NCBI GenBank assembly: GCA_027038695.1
Contig: JALWHA010000027.1
Coordinates: 1 to 5,620 of the forward strand
Reading direction: 5' to 3'
Length of the DNA stretch: 5,620 nucleotides
Source: Acidobacteriota bacterium
Lineage (GTDB): Bacteria > Acidobacteriota > Holophagae > Thermotomaculales > Thermotomaculaceae
In this document: positions 1-5,540 of the stretch, piece by piece
Layout: every line of letters begins with the position of its first letter
Position numbering within the stretch: position 1 is the first letter of the stretch
Position numbers and translations under genes: made by a program
The notes under the pieces: generated by a model
What the model was told of the DNA's origin: nothing
Seen by the model: the letters and a program-made list of their open reading frames with translations, nothing else
Database searches by the model: none

Positions 1-1831
1 CCTTACTAACAGCCCTAACAGTAAACTCCTGAGAACCAAGAACAGCACCAGAACTACTCAAATAATTAATCTTCAAAGTATGATCATACAAATGAGGATT
101 AATAAAAGCCAAACCAGTCCACAAACCATCATCACCATCCTTACTAGCAGCAACAGGAATCAAATAACTATTACTAAGAACAACATCATCACTAACACTC
201 TTCAAATAACCACCACTACCAGGCAATAATAAAGGAACACCACCCATGATAGGCCAATTAGCACCGCTTGGTTCACCACCAAAGAACTCACCACCCATAA
301 TTTTATCACTAGCAACTACACGAGCAAAAGCAGCACCTTCTGGCTTACCAAAATTATTAATAAGATCAACAACCTTACCACGAGCAGGAATAACAAAAGT
401 ATAATCATTAACACCATCAACATCATTATTAGTATCTAAACGAACACCATTCTCATCATAATACTGAATAGTAACACTAACATCAAAATCATTAGGATTA
501 ACCAAAGCCAAACCAGTCCACCAATAACGCTTATTAGGATCAGGATTATCAGTATCATCAGCAATATGAGGAATATAAAGCTCTTCAAAAGCTTCTAACT
601 GACCAAAACCACCACCAGAAGTAAAGTTAGCTTTCATAAAAATAGTATTAGCAACAAGGTTCTCAAGAGGTTCAGGATTACTAAAAGGATCACTACTAAC
701 GCTTTCACTAGTAACCTTAAACCAAGAAGCATCAACAGGAACAACACCACCAAACAAATCCCTAACATTAAAACTAACTCCGCTAATAATATTAGTCAAA
801 TCAGGAAAAGAATCATTAATCTTAGTGGAGCCGTCAAGAGTAAAAACATAACCACCATTAGGATAAGCAGTAATAGTAACAACACTACCATCACCACTGA
901 TTTTTCCAATATTACTAATAAAATTCCAATAATCATTATTAGTAAAATGAATATCATAAACCTCACTACGACCACTAACAGGAGCAGCCACCATAGCTTT
1001 CTGAATGTTGTCTCCGTCTGTGCGGGTGTATATTGTCCAACCGAAGTTGCGGTTGCTACTGTCAAATTCTATCAATTTTATGTCTTCAATGCTTGCTTCA
1101 GGGTCGGTAAAAGCTTCTGAAGGGAATAGGTCAGAAAGGGAGAAAATTTTTTTGTCATGTAAACCTATATAACCCGTAGAAGTGGCTATAACTTCACCGT
1201 TAGAATTAAATGCAGTGGCTTTATAACCATAAGACCCACTAGCATACTTCACATCATCATTAACCAAAACAATTTTCGTCTCCAAACCCTTAGCAGGAAC
1301 AACATAATTCTTAAAACCATCAGCAGCAAAAGAACTAGTATAAGCACCAAAAAAAGTAGTTAAAGCCAACAAACCAGTAGCAACCCCCTTCTTAAACTTA
1401 TCACTAATTTTGGAGAAGATTCCTTTTGCTTTTTCTTGCAGGTTGACAGCGATAGGTTGTTTTTCTTTCTCAATAGATTGGTTGAAGATAACGATTGAAA
1501 GAAATGTTTTTATTGCAGAAATTGTTTTTAGAGGTTTATTGTTGTTCTGGGTTTGTTTTGAGTGATGTGATTTTGTTTTGCCTCCTGAGTTTGTATTTGA
1601 AGGTGGGCCTCTTTCTATGTTTTGTTTCGGAAGGTTTGTTGCAATTCTGCCACTGTGCTTTATGTTTTTGCCTTTTAAATGCTTTTTTAGTTTCAGTATG
1701 CTGTTTTTTATTGCGCCTATCAGTTTGTTTAAGAGAAAGGGGGGTATTGAAGAGTTTATGAGTTTTAAAGGGATACTGTGTGCCCCTATCTCACGCTTTA
1801 TTGCACCAAACTTTTTCTCCACCTGGCCCAT
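1..1831 (-). CDS. Large exported repeat protein with a very long N-terminal extension, partial (C-terminus beyond the left edge)
   Basis: An open minus-strand frame starts at ATG 1829-1831 and has no stop before the edge: 610 complete codons (forward triplets from base 2). The start has a GGGGAG ribosome site 8 nt upstream, and no in-frame ATG, GTG or TTG occurs between codons 5 and 145. Residues 1-145 are basic; 78-99 form a G/S/N/K/H/Q-rich linker. A signal-peptide core lies at about 149-166 (GVATGLLALTTFFGAY), with probable cleavage after S-F-A169. The rest reads as four beta-rich modules of about 105-137 residues (about 176-284, 285-420, 421-557, 558 onward). Modules 3 and 4 carry WTGLALVNP (from W438) and WTGLAFINP (from W571); module 3 also has a later G-G-E-F-F-G stretch. 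I recognise this pattern from bacterial surface proteins but not a named family. Export is inferred; the function is unknown. Codon use is mosaic. Confidence 0.85.
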   Translation of the reverse strand, partial: MGQVEKKFGAIKREIGAHSIPLKLINSSIPPFLLNKLIGAIKNSILKLKKHLKGKNIKHSGRIATNLPKQNIERGPPSNTNSGGKTKSHHSKQTQNNNKPLKTISAIKTFLSIVIFNQSIEKEKQPIAVNLQEKAKGIFSKISDKFKKGVATGLLALTTFFGAYTSSFAADGFKNYVVPAKGLETKIVLVNDDVKYASGSYGYKATAFNSNGEVIATSTGYIGLHDKKIFSLSDLFPSEAFTDPEASIEDIKLIEFDSSNRNFGWTIYTRTDGDNIQKAMVAAPVSGRSEVYDIHFTNNDYWNFISNIGKISGDGSVVTITAYPNGGYVFTLDGSTKINDSFPDLTNIISGVSFNVRDLFGGVVPVDASWFKVTSESVSSDPFSNPEPLENLVANTIFMKANFTSGGGFGQLEAFEELYIPHIADDTDNPDPNKRYWWTGLALVNPNDFDVSVTIQYYDENGVRLDTNNDVDGVNDYTFVIPARGKVVDLINNFGKPEGAAFARVVASDKIMGGEFFGGEPSGANWPIMGGVPLLLPGSGGYLKSVSDDVVLSNSYLIPVAASKDGDDGLWTGLAFINPHLYDHTLKINYLSSSGAVLGSQEFTVRAVSK

Positions 1832-1839
1832 AAAAAAAT

Positions 1840-1845
1840 CTCCCC
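1840..1845 (-). promoter_or_regulatory. Ribosome binding site deciding the start of the repeat-protein gene
   Basis: On the minus strand GGGGAG lies 8 nt before ATG 1829-1831, separated by A followed by seven T. It supports the far-upstream start that puts the signal peptide about 145 residues into the protein. An in-frame TAA at 1856-1858 rules out any longer form. Confidence 0.7.
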
Positions 1846-1847
1846 AA

Positions 1848-1872
1848 AAACCTATTTACCTGAAACCTATTT
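1848..1872. repeat. Two 10-bp direct repeats beside the ribosome binding site
   Basis: AAACCTATTT occurs at 1848-1857 and again at 1863-1872, a 15-bp period. In the minus-strand transcript this becomes two copies of AAAUAGGUUU, ending just upstream of the GGGGAG ribosome site. It could be a regulator or RNA-chaperone site, or a chance result of the A/T-rich composition. Confidence 0.55.
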
Positions 1873-1905
1873 TTTTCTATTATCCAACATTTCAAGGAAA
1901 AATCC

Positions 1906-1961
1906 AAGAGACAAATTACGACATTTCACGACAAAAAGGAAAGAGTTATCCTTTGTCTCTT
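1906..1961. repeat. 10-bp perfect inverted repeat in the leader
   Basis: AAGAGACAAA (1906-1915) is the exact reverse complement of TTTGTCTCTT (1952-1961), with 36 nt between. In the minus-strand RNA this could form a 10-bp stem. The enclosed segment holds another TTTTTGTC, whose TTTGTC can pair with the same GACAAA, so two hairpins would compete. The right arm overlaps the candidate -10 box, so this is either a structured 5' end of the mRNA or a DNA operator. No U-run follows it, so a simple intrinsic terminator is unlikely. Confidence 0.6.
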
Positions 1962-1996
1962 TATATTTTTTTACAACTTAATTCAAACTCTTGCAA
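1960..1996 (-). promoter_or_regulatory. Candidate promoter for the repeat-protein gene
   Basis: Two readings are possible on the minus strand. TTGCAA (1991-1996) followed after 17 nt by TAAAAA is one. A TATAAA -10 box (1960-1965) preceded after 15 nt by TTGAAT is the other. Neither is a clean consensus. Either would start transcription near 1953-1965 and leave a leader of about 120-130 nt. A separate TTGACA at 2056-2061 (minus strand) has only TACACA at the right distance and is a weaker option. Confidence 0.35.
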
Positions 1997-2002
1997 GAAA
2001 TT

Positions 2003-2031
2003 GGTGAATGGTGAGAGTGAGAAAGGTGAGA
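2003..2031. repeat. Short GGTGA(G)A tandem cluster upstream of the candidate promoter
   Basis: The plus strand reads GGTGAAT (2003), GGTGAGA (2010), AGTGAGA (2016) and GGTGAGA (2025). This gives four near-copies in 29 bp at 6-9 bp steps; on the minus strand they read TCTCACC. The cluster sits immediately upstream of the -35 candidate at 1991-1996. Irregular spacing makes a phased activator site uncertain. Confidence 0.45.
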
Positions 2032-2152
2032 ATGTGTACACTAACCATTAAAGTGTGTCAAACTATAGCCATATCAGGATGGGACAGATAACACTACCCC
2101 CAACTTACTACTCACTTCTTATCCCTTACCCTCGCATTCAAGATCTAATTTT

Positions 2153-2596
2153 TTATGTCTGAAGATTGCCTTGAATATAGTTGTGAAGGTGCTCTATCTC
2201 AATTTTTCTATCTTCTAAAACCGAAGCCATAATATCTCCTGCGGTGACAAGGCCTATTAATTTACCCCTGTCAATAACGGGAATATGCCTTTTTTTAGCC
2301 GAGGTAATCATTCTTGATACCTCTTCAATGGTATCGTCGGGAGAACACACAAGAAGATCTTTTGTCATATATTCGTCAATCTTGCTTTTATCAGGGTCAA
2401 CACCGGCCGCAACAACCTTATTTAAAATATCCCTTTCGGTAAATATACCTTTAATTTCATTGCCTTTTACGACAAGTACGCTTCCTACTCTGGTATCAGC
2501 CATTACCTTTGCGGCTTCTCTTATAGTTGTCCCTTCTTCAACGGTTATTACTCCGTCTTTCGCTTTTCTTTTTAAGACATCTTTGATTTTTTTCAT
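2153..2596 (-). CDS. Tandem CBS-domain protein
   Basis: The 147-residue protein consists almost entirely of a CBS pair. CBS1 spans about residues 7-61, with G-S-V-L-V-V near 38-43 and F-T-E-R-D-I at 52-57. CBS2 spans about 76-126, with R-H-I-P-V-I at 103-108 and V-T-A-G-D-I at 117-122. Both keep the T-x-x-D motif that binds the ribose of adenine nucleotides in this family, so AMP/ATP sensing in the cytoplasm is likely. No catalytic or membrane domain is attached, so its partner is unknown. The start ATG 2594-2596 has a GAGGAGGAG ribosome site 5 nt upstream and a promoter behind it. The gene stands alone, diverging from the lipoprotein gene. The two-domain call is secure; the physiological role is not. 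Confidence 0.93.
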   Translation of the reverse strand: MKKIKDVLKRKAKDGVITVEEGTTIREAAKVMADTRVGSVLVVKGNEIKGIFTERDILNKVVAAGVDPDKSKIDEYMTKDLLVCSPDDTIEEVSRMITSAKKRHIPVIDRGKLIGLVTAGDIMASVLEDRKIEIEHLHNYIQGNLQT

Positions 2597-2635
2597 AAAT
2601 TCTCCTCCTCTTATTTACGCTTTAACCTTAATTAA

Positions 2636-2663
2636 ATTATAAGGTTAGAAAAAACTTTTGCAA
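2636..2663 (-). promoter_or_regulatory. Sigma70-type promoter of the CBS-domain gene
   Basis: On the minus strand TTGCAA (2658-2663) is followed after 16 nt by a perfect TATAAT (2636-2641). The start of transcription would fall near 2629, giving a leader of about 33 nt before ATG 2594-2596. Confidence 0.65.
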
Positions 2664-2679
2664 CTTAAAAAATAAGCCG

Positions 2680-2725
2680 TCAAAAACCGTAACTATGTAT
2701 TAAATAATATTTAATTCAAAAACCG
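2680..2725. repeat. Two 10-bp direct repeats in the divergent CBS/lipoprotein intergenic region
   Basis: TCAAAAACCG occurs at 2680-2689 and 2716-2725, 36 bp apart, and each copy is followed within a few bases by CTATG. The pair lies between the CBS promoter and the lipoprotein start, where a shared regulator could bind. The 207-bp region otherwise shows no clear plus-strand promoter. Confidence 0.4.
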
Positions 2726-2803
2726 CCTATGCAACGAGATTAAAACATATCTTTTATATTTACTATTTAATACAGTTATGGTATTTTCTTTTCAGGAGGC
2801 TTT

Positions 2804-3274
2804 ATGAGGAAATTAGGTTTTATTCTGGTTTTAATTACAATTTTTTCGTTATCCTGTAAGGTACATCTTTCAAAGTATGATAAGCAATGCAAACAAAACA
2901 AGGCTTTTATATTTCTTTTTAATAAAAAAGTAAAATACCCGTTTACCCTGAAGATAGACGACAAAAATGTTCCTATTATAAATAAAAAAGGGGACAGGCT
3001 TTATGTGTTTAACCTTAAAGAGGGAGCACATAAGATTGAGTTCTTTTCAGATTTTTACATCTTTAACAGGCCTATAAAAAAGATTAAAATCGGAAAAGGC
3101 TATCTGTGCTATCAGGTTGTATTAATAACAAAATATCCTAAGGATTTTTATAAAGATAAATTGGAAAAACCGCCTATAGGCACAAGGATAATCAGGTTTT
3201 TTAAATTCTGGAAATCAAATAAGAACAAAAACAAAGTAAATAAACAAGAGGTTTACGCTGTTTTAAAAGGCTAA
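2804..3274 (+). CDS. Small probable lipoprotein of unknown function
   Basis: The 156-residue protein begins M-R-K followed by a hydrophobic stretch (residues 4-16) ending in F-S-L-S-C18, which looks like a lipoprotein signal peptide. The box is not classical, because L is at -2 and S at -3. If processed, it would be anchored in a membrane by Cys18. The body is lysine-rich with alternating beta-strand patterns: a D-D-K-N turn near 46-49 and L-K-E-G-A-H-K-I-E-F near 71-80. This resembles small lipoproteins with a DUF2846/PEGA-like beta fold, a weak similarity from memory. The start ATG has an AGGAGG ribosome site (2794-2799) 4 nt upstream. It ends one base from the stop of the convergent PilZ-like gene. 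No enzyme motif is visible. Confidence 0.8.
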   Translation: MRKLGFILVLITIFSLSCKVHLSKYDKQCKQNKAFIFLFNKKVKYPFTLKIDDKNVPIINKKGDRLYVFNLKEGAHKIEFFSDFYIFNRPIKKIKIGKGYLCYQVVLITKYPKDFYKDKLEKPPIGTRIIRFFKFWKSNKNKNKVNKQEVYAVLKG

Positions 3275-3275
3275 A

Positions 3276-3626
3276 TCACAAAGAGTTTTTCTTCAAAAAT
3301 AATTCAAGAGAACGTTTGTCTTCACTTTCCATAGCCTTGAATTTAATGACAATCCCCGGCAAATCCCAATGTTCCCCTTCTTCAGTACCGTCCTTTACAA
3401 TTGCAATGATTTCCCCCACCGCTTCCACAACCCTGTCTTTATCGGGGAGGTAAAAACGGATAACGACGTTTGAACCTACCGGATATGAAAGGGTTGTTTC
3501 CGCAAAAAGACCGTCTAAGCTTAAAAAACTTACGGGAAGGATTTCAACCTCTTTGTCTAATGAATACTCAACCGAAATAGGAATCTTTAACTGCTTAAGG
3601 CCGAATTCTTTCTTCAAATTATCCAT
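3276..3626 (-). CDS. PilZ-like domain protein lacking canonical c-di-GMP motifs
   Basis: The 116-residue protein is one small beta-barrel-type domain. S-L-D-G-L-F-A-E-T (36-44), V-G-S-N-V-V-I-R-F (50-58) and the later E-A-V-G-E-I-I-A-I and G-I-V-I-K-F strands match the PilZ layout, close to the PilZ group first described in myxobacteria. The c-di-GMP signature is degraded. There is no arginine before R57, so the N-terminal RxxxR is missing, and the (D/N)xSxxG motif reads F34-L-S-L-D-G39. It may therefore not bind the ligand, or may act through protein contacts. ATG 3624-3626 overlaps the last 8 nt of the upstream regulator gene (ATGGATAA), with AAGGAAAG as ribosome site. It is the last gene of the miaA-hfq-regulator operon. 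Confidence 0.8.
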   Translation of the reverse strand: MDNLKKEFGLKQLKIPISVEYSLDKEVEILPVSFLSLDGLFAETTLSYPVGSNVVIRFYLPDKDRVVEAVGEIIAIVKDGTEEGEHWDLPGIVIKFKAMESEDKRSLELFLKKNSL

Positions 3627-4326
3627 ATCTTTCCTTATGTCTGATTATCAGCAGGGTCTGAAAGTTTTTTTTTAAAATAACCTGTTTCCCCGAGGTAATT
3701 ACCATTCCCCTGTCCACCATCTCTTTTATCGCTCTTGTAACGGTTTCCCTTGAACTCCCTACAATTGAAGCTATCTCACTTTGAGGCAATCTCTCAAAAA
3801 CAATACTGCCGTCAATCAATTCCCTGCCTTTGACTTTAGCCTCTTTTTGAAAGTACTCCGCCAATCTGTCAAAGACATCTTTGCTCATTAAACCTAATAT
3901 TCTGTCATTGGCCTCTCTAAGCCTTTTGCTTAACACTTTTAAAATAGCGCTTGCTATATGCCTGTTTGAAATAATTTCGGTTAAAAAATCCCGTCTTGAA
4001 AGTTCCAATAAATCGGTTTCGGTTAACGCAATAACATTTGCCGAACGCGGTTCCCCGTCCAGCAGACTCATCTCCCCGAAAAAATCTCCTTTCCTCAAAG
4101 TAGATAAAATAATCTCTTTCCCCTCTTCCGACATTAAACTAACCTTAACCTCACCTTCAAGGATAAGGAACATTGAGTCTCCTAATTCGTTTTCGTTTAC
4201 TATTACCTTACCTTTTTCAACCGTTTTCTCTTTGCAATGTGACAGAATCTCCTCAAGGTATTGTTCCGAAACTTCGGAAAAGATGTAAACACCTTTTAAA
4301 AGCTCAAGTTTGCTTTCAAGATTCAT
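3619..4326 (-). CDS. Crp/Fnr-family transcription regulator
   Basis: The 235-residue cytoplasmic DNA-binding protein has an N-terminal cyclic-nucleotide-binding barrel (about 13-115) with the phosphate-binding cassette F-G-E-M-S-L-L-D-G-E-P-R-S-A (83-96). A long dimer helix follows (about 122-145), then a C-terminal winged helix. The recognition helix reads G-S-S-R-E-T-V-T-R (190-198), keeping the Arg-Glu-x-x-x-Arg of E. coli CRP, so TGTGA-type sites are plausible. Glu85, Arg94 and Ser95 match ligand-contact residues, but the equivalents of CRP Thr127 and Ser128 are Ala139 and Asn140, so the nucleotide is uncertain. There is no cysteine cluster for an Fnr iron-sulfur site. I chose ATG 4324-4326 over a TTG 27 nt upstream because AAGGAAGG precedes the ATG. 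It overlaps the end of hfq by 11 nt and the next gene by 8 nt. Confidence 0.92.
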   Translation of the reverse strand: MNLESKLELLKGVYIFSEVSEQYLEEILSHCKEKTVEKGKVIVNENELGDSMFLILEGEVKVSLMSEEGKEIILSTLRKGDFFGEMSLLDGEPRSANVIALTETDLLELSRRDFLTEIISNRHIASAILKVLSKRLREANDRILGLMSKDVFDRLAEYFQKEAKVKGRELIDGSIVFERLPQSEIASIVGSSRETVTRAIKEMVDRGMVITSGKQVILKKNFQTLLIIRHKERYG

Positions 4327-4543
4327 TATCGCCTTCCTTTTCAACAATAACAATAGTTTGAACTGCGTGTTTAAATACGAGCTGTTCCACCCCTTTATTT
4401 ACCAGAAGAATGGTGAATTTATCAAAAGATTTGATTTTGCCTATAAGCCTTTTTCCGCTAACAAGAAAAATATTAATTAGTAACTTTTCCCTTCTAACCC
4501 TGTTTAAAAAATCATCCTGAATATTAATCGCCTTTTCAGCCAT
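4316..4543 (-). CDS. hfq: RNA chaperone Hfq
   Basis: The 75-residue protein is a compact Hfq, an Sm-fold hexamer that pairs small RNAs with mRNAs. The Sm1 region has Q9-D10, F12-L13 and S39-F40-D41-K42-F43; the Sm2 region has F57-K58-H59-A60-V61, matching the Y-K-H-A motif of E. coli, so the proximal uridine-binding site is intact. The rim patch is R15-V-R17-R18-E-K20, equivalent to the arginine patch used for RNA annealing. The C-terminal tail is short (about 7 residues beyond the core, ending G-D-N-E-S), unlike the long E. coli tail. The start ATG has AAGGAG 5 nt upstream and lies 12 nt after the miaA stop. The miaA-hfq order is widely conserved in bacteria and supports both calls. Confidence 0.97.
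   Translation of the reverse strand: MAEKAINIQDDFLNRVRREKLLINIFLVSGKRLIGKIKSFDKFTILLVNKGVEQLVFKHAVQTIVIVEKEGDNES
4332..4339 (-). promoter_or_regulatory. Ribosome binding site inside hfq that sets the Crp/Fnr regulator start
   Basis: AAGGAAGG on the minus strand, 5 nt before ATG 4324-4326, lies within the last codons of hfq. It favours a 235-residue product over the 244-residue form starting at TTG 4351-4353 and implies translational coupling to hfq. Confidence 0.75.
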
Positions 4544-4555
4544 AATAACTCCTTG

Positions 4556-5485
4556 TTATTTCTCTAACTCTATTTTAATATAATCTTTGATTTCCTCAAA
4601 AGGTATTTTTTTATTTAAAGGGTCAACCTCAAACCATTTTATAGGCTTATTCTTAAACCACGTCATCTGCCTTTTTGCAAACCTTCTGGTGTTCTTTTTT
4701 ATCTCATTGATAGCCTTTGTCAAAGGGATTTCCCCTTCAATATAAGAAATAAGTTCCCTGTATCCTATCGCTTTAAAGGGGTGTAATTCCCTGTCATTAT
4801 ACTTTGAATACAATGACTTAACCTCATTTAAAAGCCCTGCGGTAACCATTTTATCCACCCTTAAATTTATTGCCTCGTAAAGTTTCTTTCTATCCGCATT
4901 TAAGCCGATAACAATAAATTCAACTTCTTCAAGCAAAGGCCTTGTTTTATTCCACATTGAAGAAAGGGGTTTGCCTGTAGAAAAATAAAAGGTTAGTCCC
5001 CTTAAAATACGCTGAGTATCAGAAGGGTTTATTTTTTCCGCAAATTCAGGGTCAACTTTCTCTAAAAACCGGTAAAGGTACGCGGTGCCCATTACCGACG
5101 CGGTTTTTTTCAGGCATTGTTCCGCAGTTTTGTCAATGGTATCTTCTTCAAAAAAACCGAAGATCAAAGCATGTGTATACAGCCCGGTACCCCCGACTAC
5201 TATAGGAAGTTTTCCTATTTTCAAAATTTCTTTTATTACCTCCGATGCCCTTTTTGCATACTCCCCCGCGGAAAACCTTTCAGTTAAATCGCATATGTCA
5301 AAAAGACGGTGAGGAACCTTCGCAAAATCTTCCCTTGAAGGCTTGGCCGTCCCTATATCCATTCCCCTGTAAACCTGCATTGAATCGGCATTTACTATCT
5401 CTCCTCCAAAAATCTCCGCTAACTTTACCGCAACATCGGATTTACCGGTAGAAGTAGGCCCTACAATTACAATAACCTTGTTCAT
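4556..5485 (-). CDS. miaA: tRNA dimethylallyltransferase MiaA
   Basis: The 309-residue protein has the usual MiaA length. It transfers a dimethylallyl group from DMAPP to N6 of A37 in tRNAs reading UNN codons, giving i6A, which improves codon-anticodon pairing. Landmarks in order are the P-loop-like G-P-T-S-T-G-K-S (9-16), D-S-M-Q-V-Y-R-G-M-D-I-G-T-A-K-P (34-49), V-P-H-R-L-F-D, S-A-G-E-Y, and I-V-V-G-G-T-G-L-Y near residue 100. The C-terminal part adds A-I-G-Y-R-E-L and R-R-F-A-K-R-Q-M-T-W-F, both typical. The start ATG 5483-5485 has GGAGG 4 nt upstream. It is the first gene of the four-gene minus-strand cluster and diverges from the probable rpsT. No residue of the recognised motifs is missing. 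Confidence 0.98.
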   Translation of the reverse strand: MNKVIVIVGPTSTGKSDVAVKLAEIFGGEIVNADSMQVYRGMDIGTAKPSREDFAKVPHRLFDICDLTERFSAGEYAKRASEVIKEILKIGKLPIVVGGTGLYTHALIFGFFEEDTIDKTAEQCLKKTASVMGTAYLYRFLEKVDPEFAEKINPSDTQRILRGLTFYFSTGKPLSSMWNKTRPLLEEVEFIVIGLNADRKKLYEAINLRVDKMVTAGLLNEVKSLYSKYNDRELHPFKAIGYRELISYIEGEIPLTKAINEIKKNTRRFAKRQMTWFKNKPIKWFEVDPLNKKIPFEEIKDYIKIELEK

Positions 5486-5540
5486 TTAACCTCCGTTAGT
5501 AATAATTTATCAGAAAAGACTAATTTTTCCATTAAAAAAG

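Larger units (their letters stand above)
1832..2152. other. Gene-free leader between the CBS-domain gene and the repeat-protein gene
   Basis: This 321-bp stretch carries no convincing gene: the plus-strand frame crossing it is a shadow that also overlaps the N-terminal coding region. It holds the repeats, inverted repeat and promoter candidates listed separately, plus an 8-bp palindrome GTGTACAC at 2034-2041. I see no hairpin with a T-run after the CBS gene stop, so where that transcript ends is not clear; it could read through into the repeat-protein gene on the same strand. Confidence 0.6.

Noticed and set aside
1..990. A/C-rich simple-repeat or CRISPR-like appearance on the plus strand
   Set aside because: There are no regular repeat-spacer units; the texture comes from the T-ending codons of a minus-strand gene.
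796..1065. Minus-strand 89-residue frame rich in V, L, I and M, looking like a membrane protein
   Set aside because: It is a shifted reading of the T-rich codon block of the repeat protein. The hydrophobicity follows from NNT codons read out of frame.
1495..2051. Plus-strand open frames of 88, 157 and 67 residues
   Set aside because: They lie opposite the N-terminal coding region and leader of the repeat-protein gene, are Phe/Leu/Cys-rich with no recognisable domain and lack good ribosome sites. The minus-strand frame has a better start, signal peptide and repeats.
2062..2130. Possible terminator after the CBS-domain gene (GGGATAA with TTATCTGTCCC on the minus strand)
   Set aside because: The pairing is interrupted, the loop is long and no T-run follows.
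2244..2642. Plus-strand 132-residue frame opposite the CBS-domain gene
   Set aside because: The minus strand encodes a full CBS pair with promoter and ribosome site, so the plus-strand frame is a shadow.
3165..3177. 13-bp match AAAAACCGCCTAT between the lipoprotein coding region and 2719-2731 upstream of it
   Set aside because: One such match in an A/T-rich window of this size is plausible by chance, and one copy is explained by coding sequence.
4327..4353. Upstream TTG start for the Crp/Fnr regulator (9 extra residues)
   Set aside because: TTG is a weaker start and it would lengthen the overlap with hfq. ATG 4324-4326 has AAGGAAGG at the right distance.
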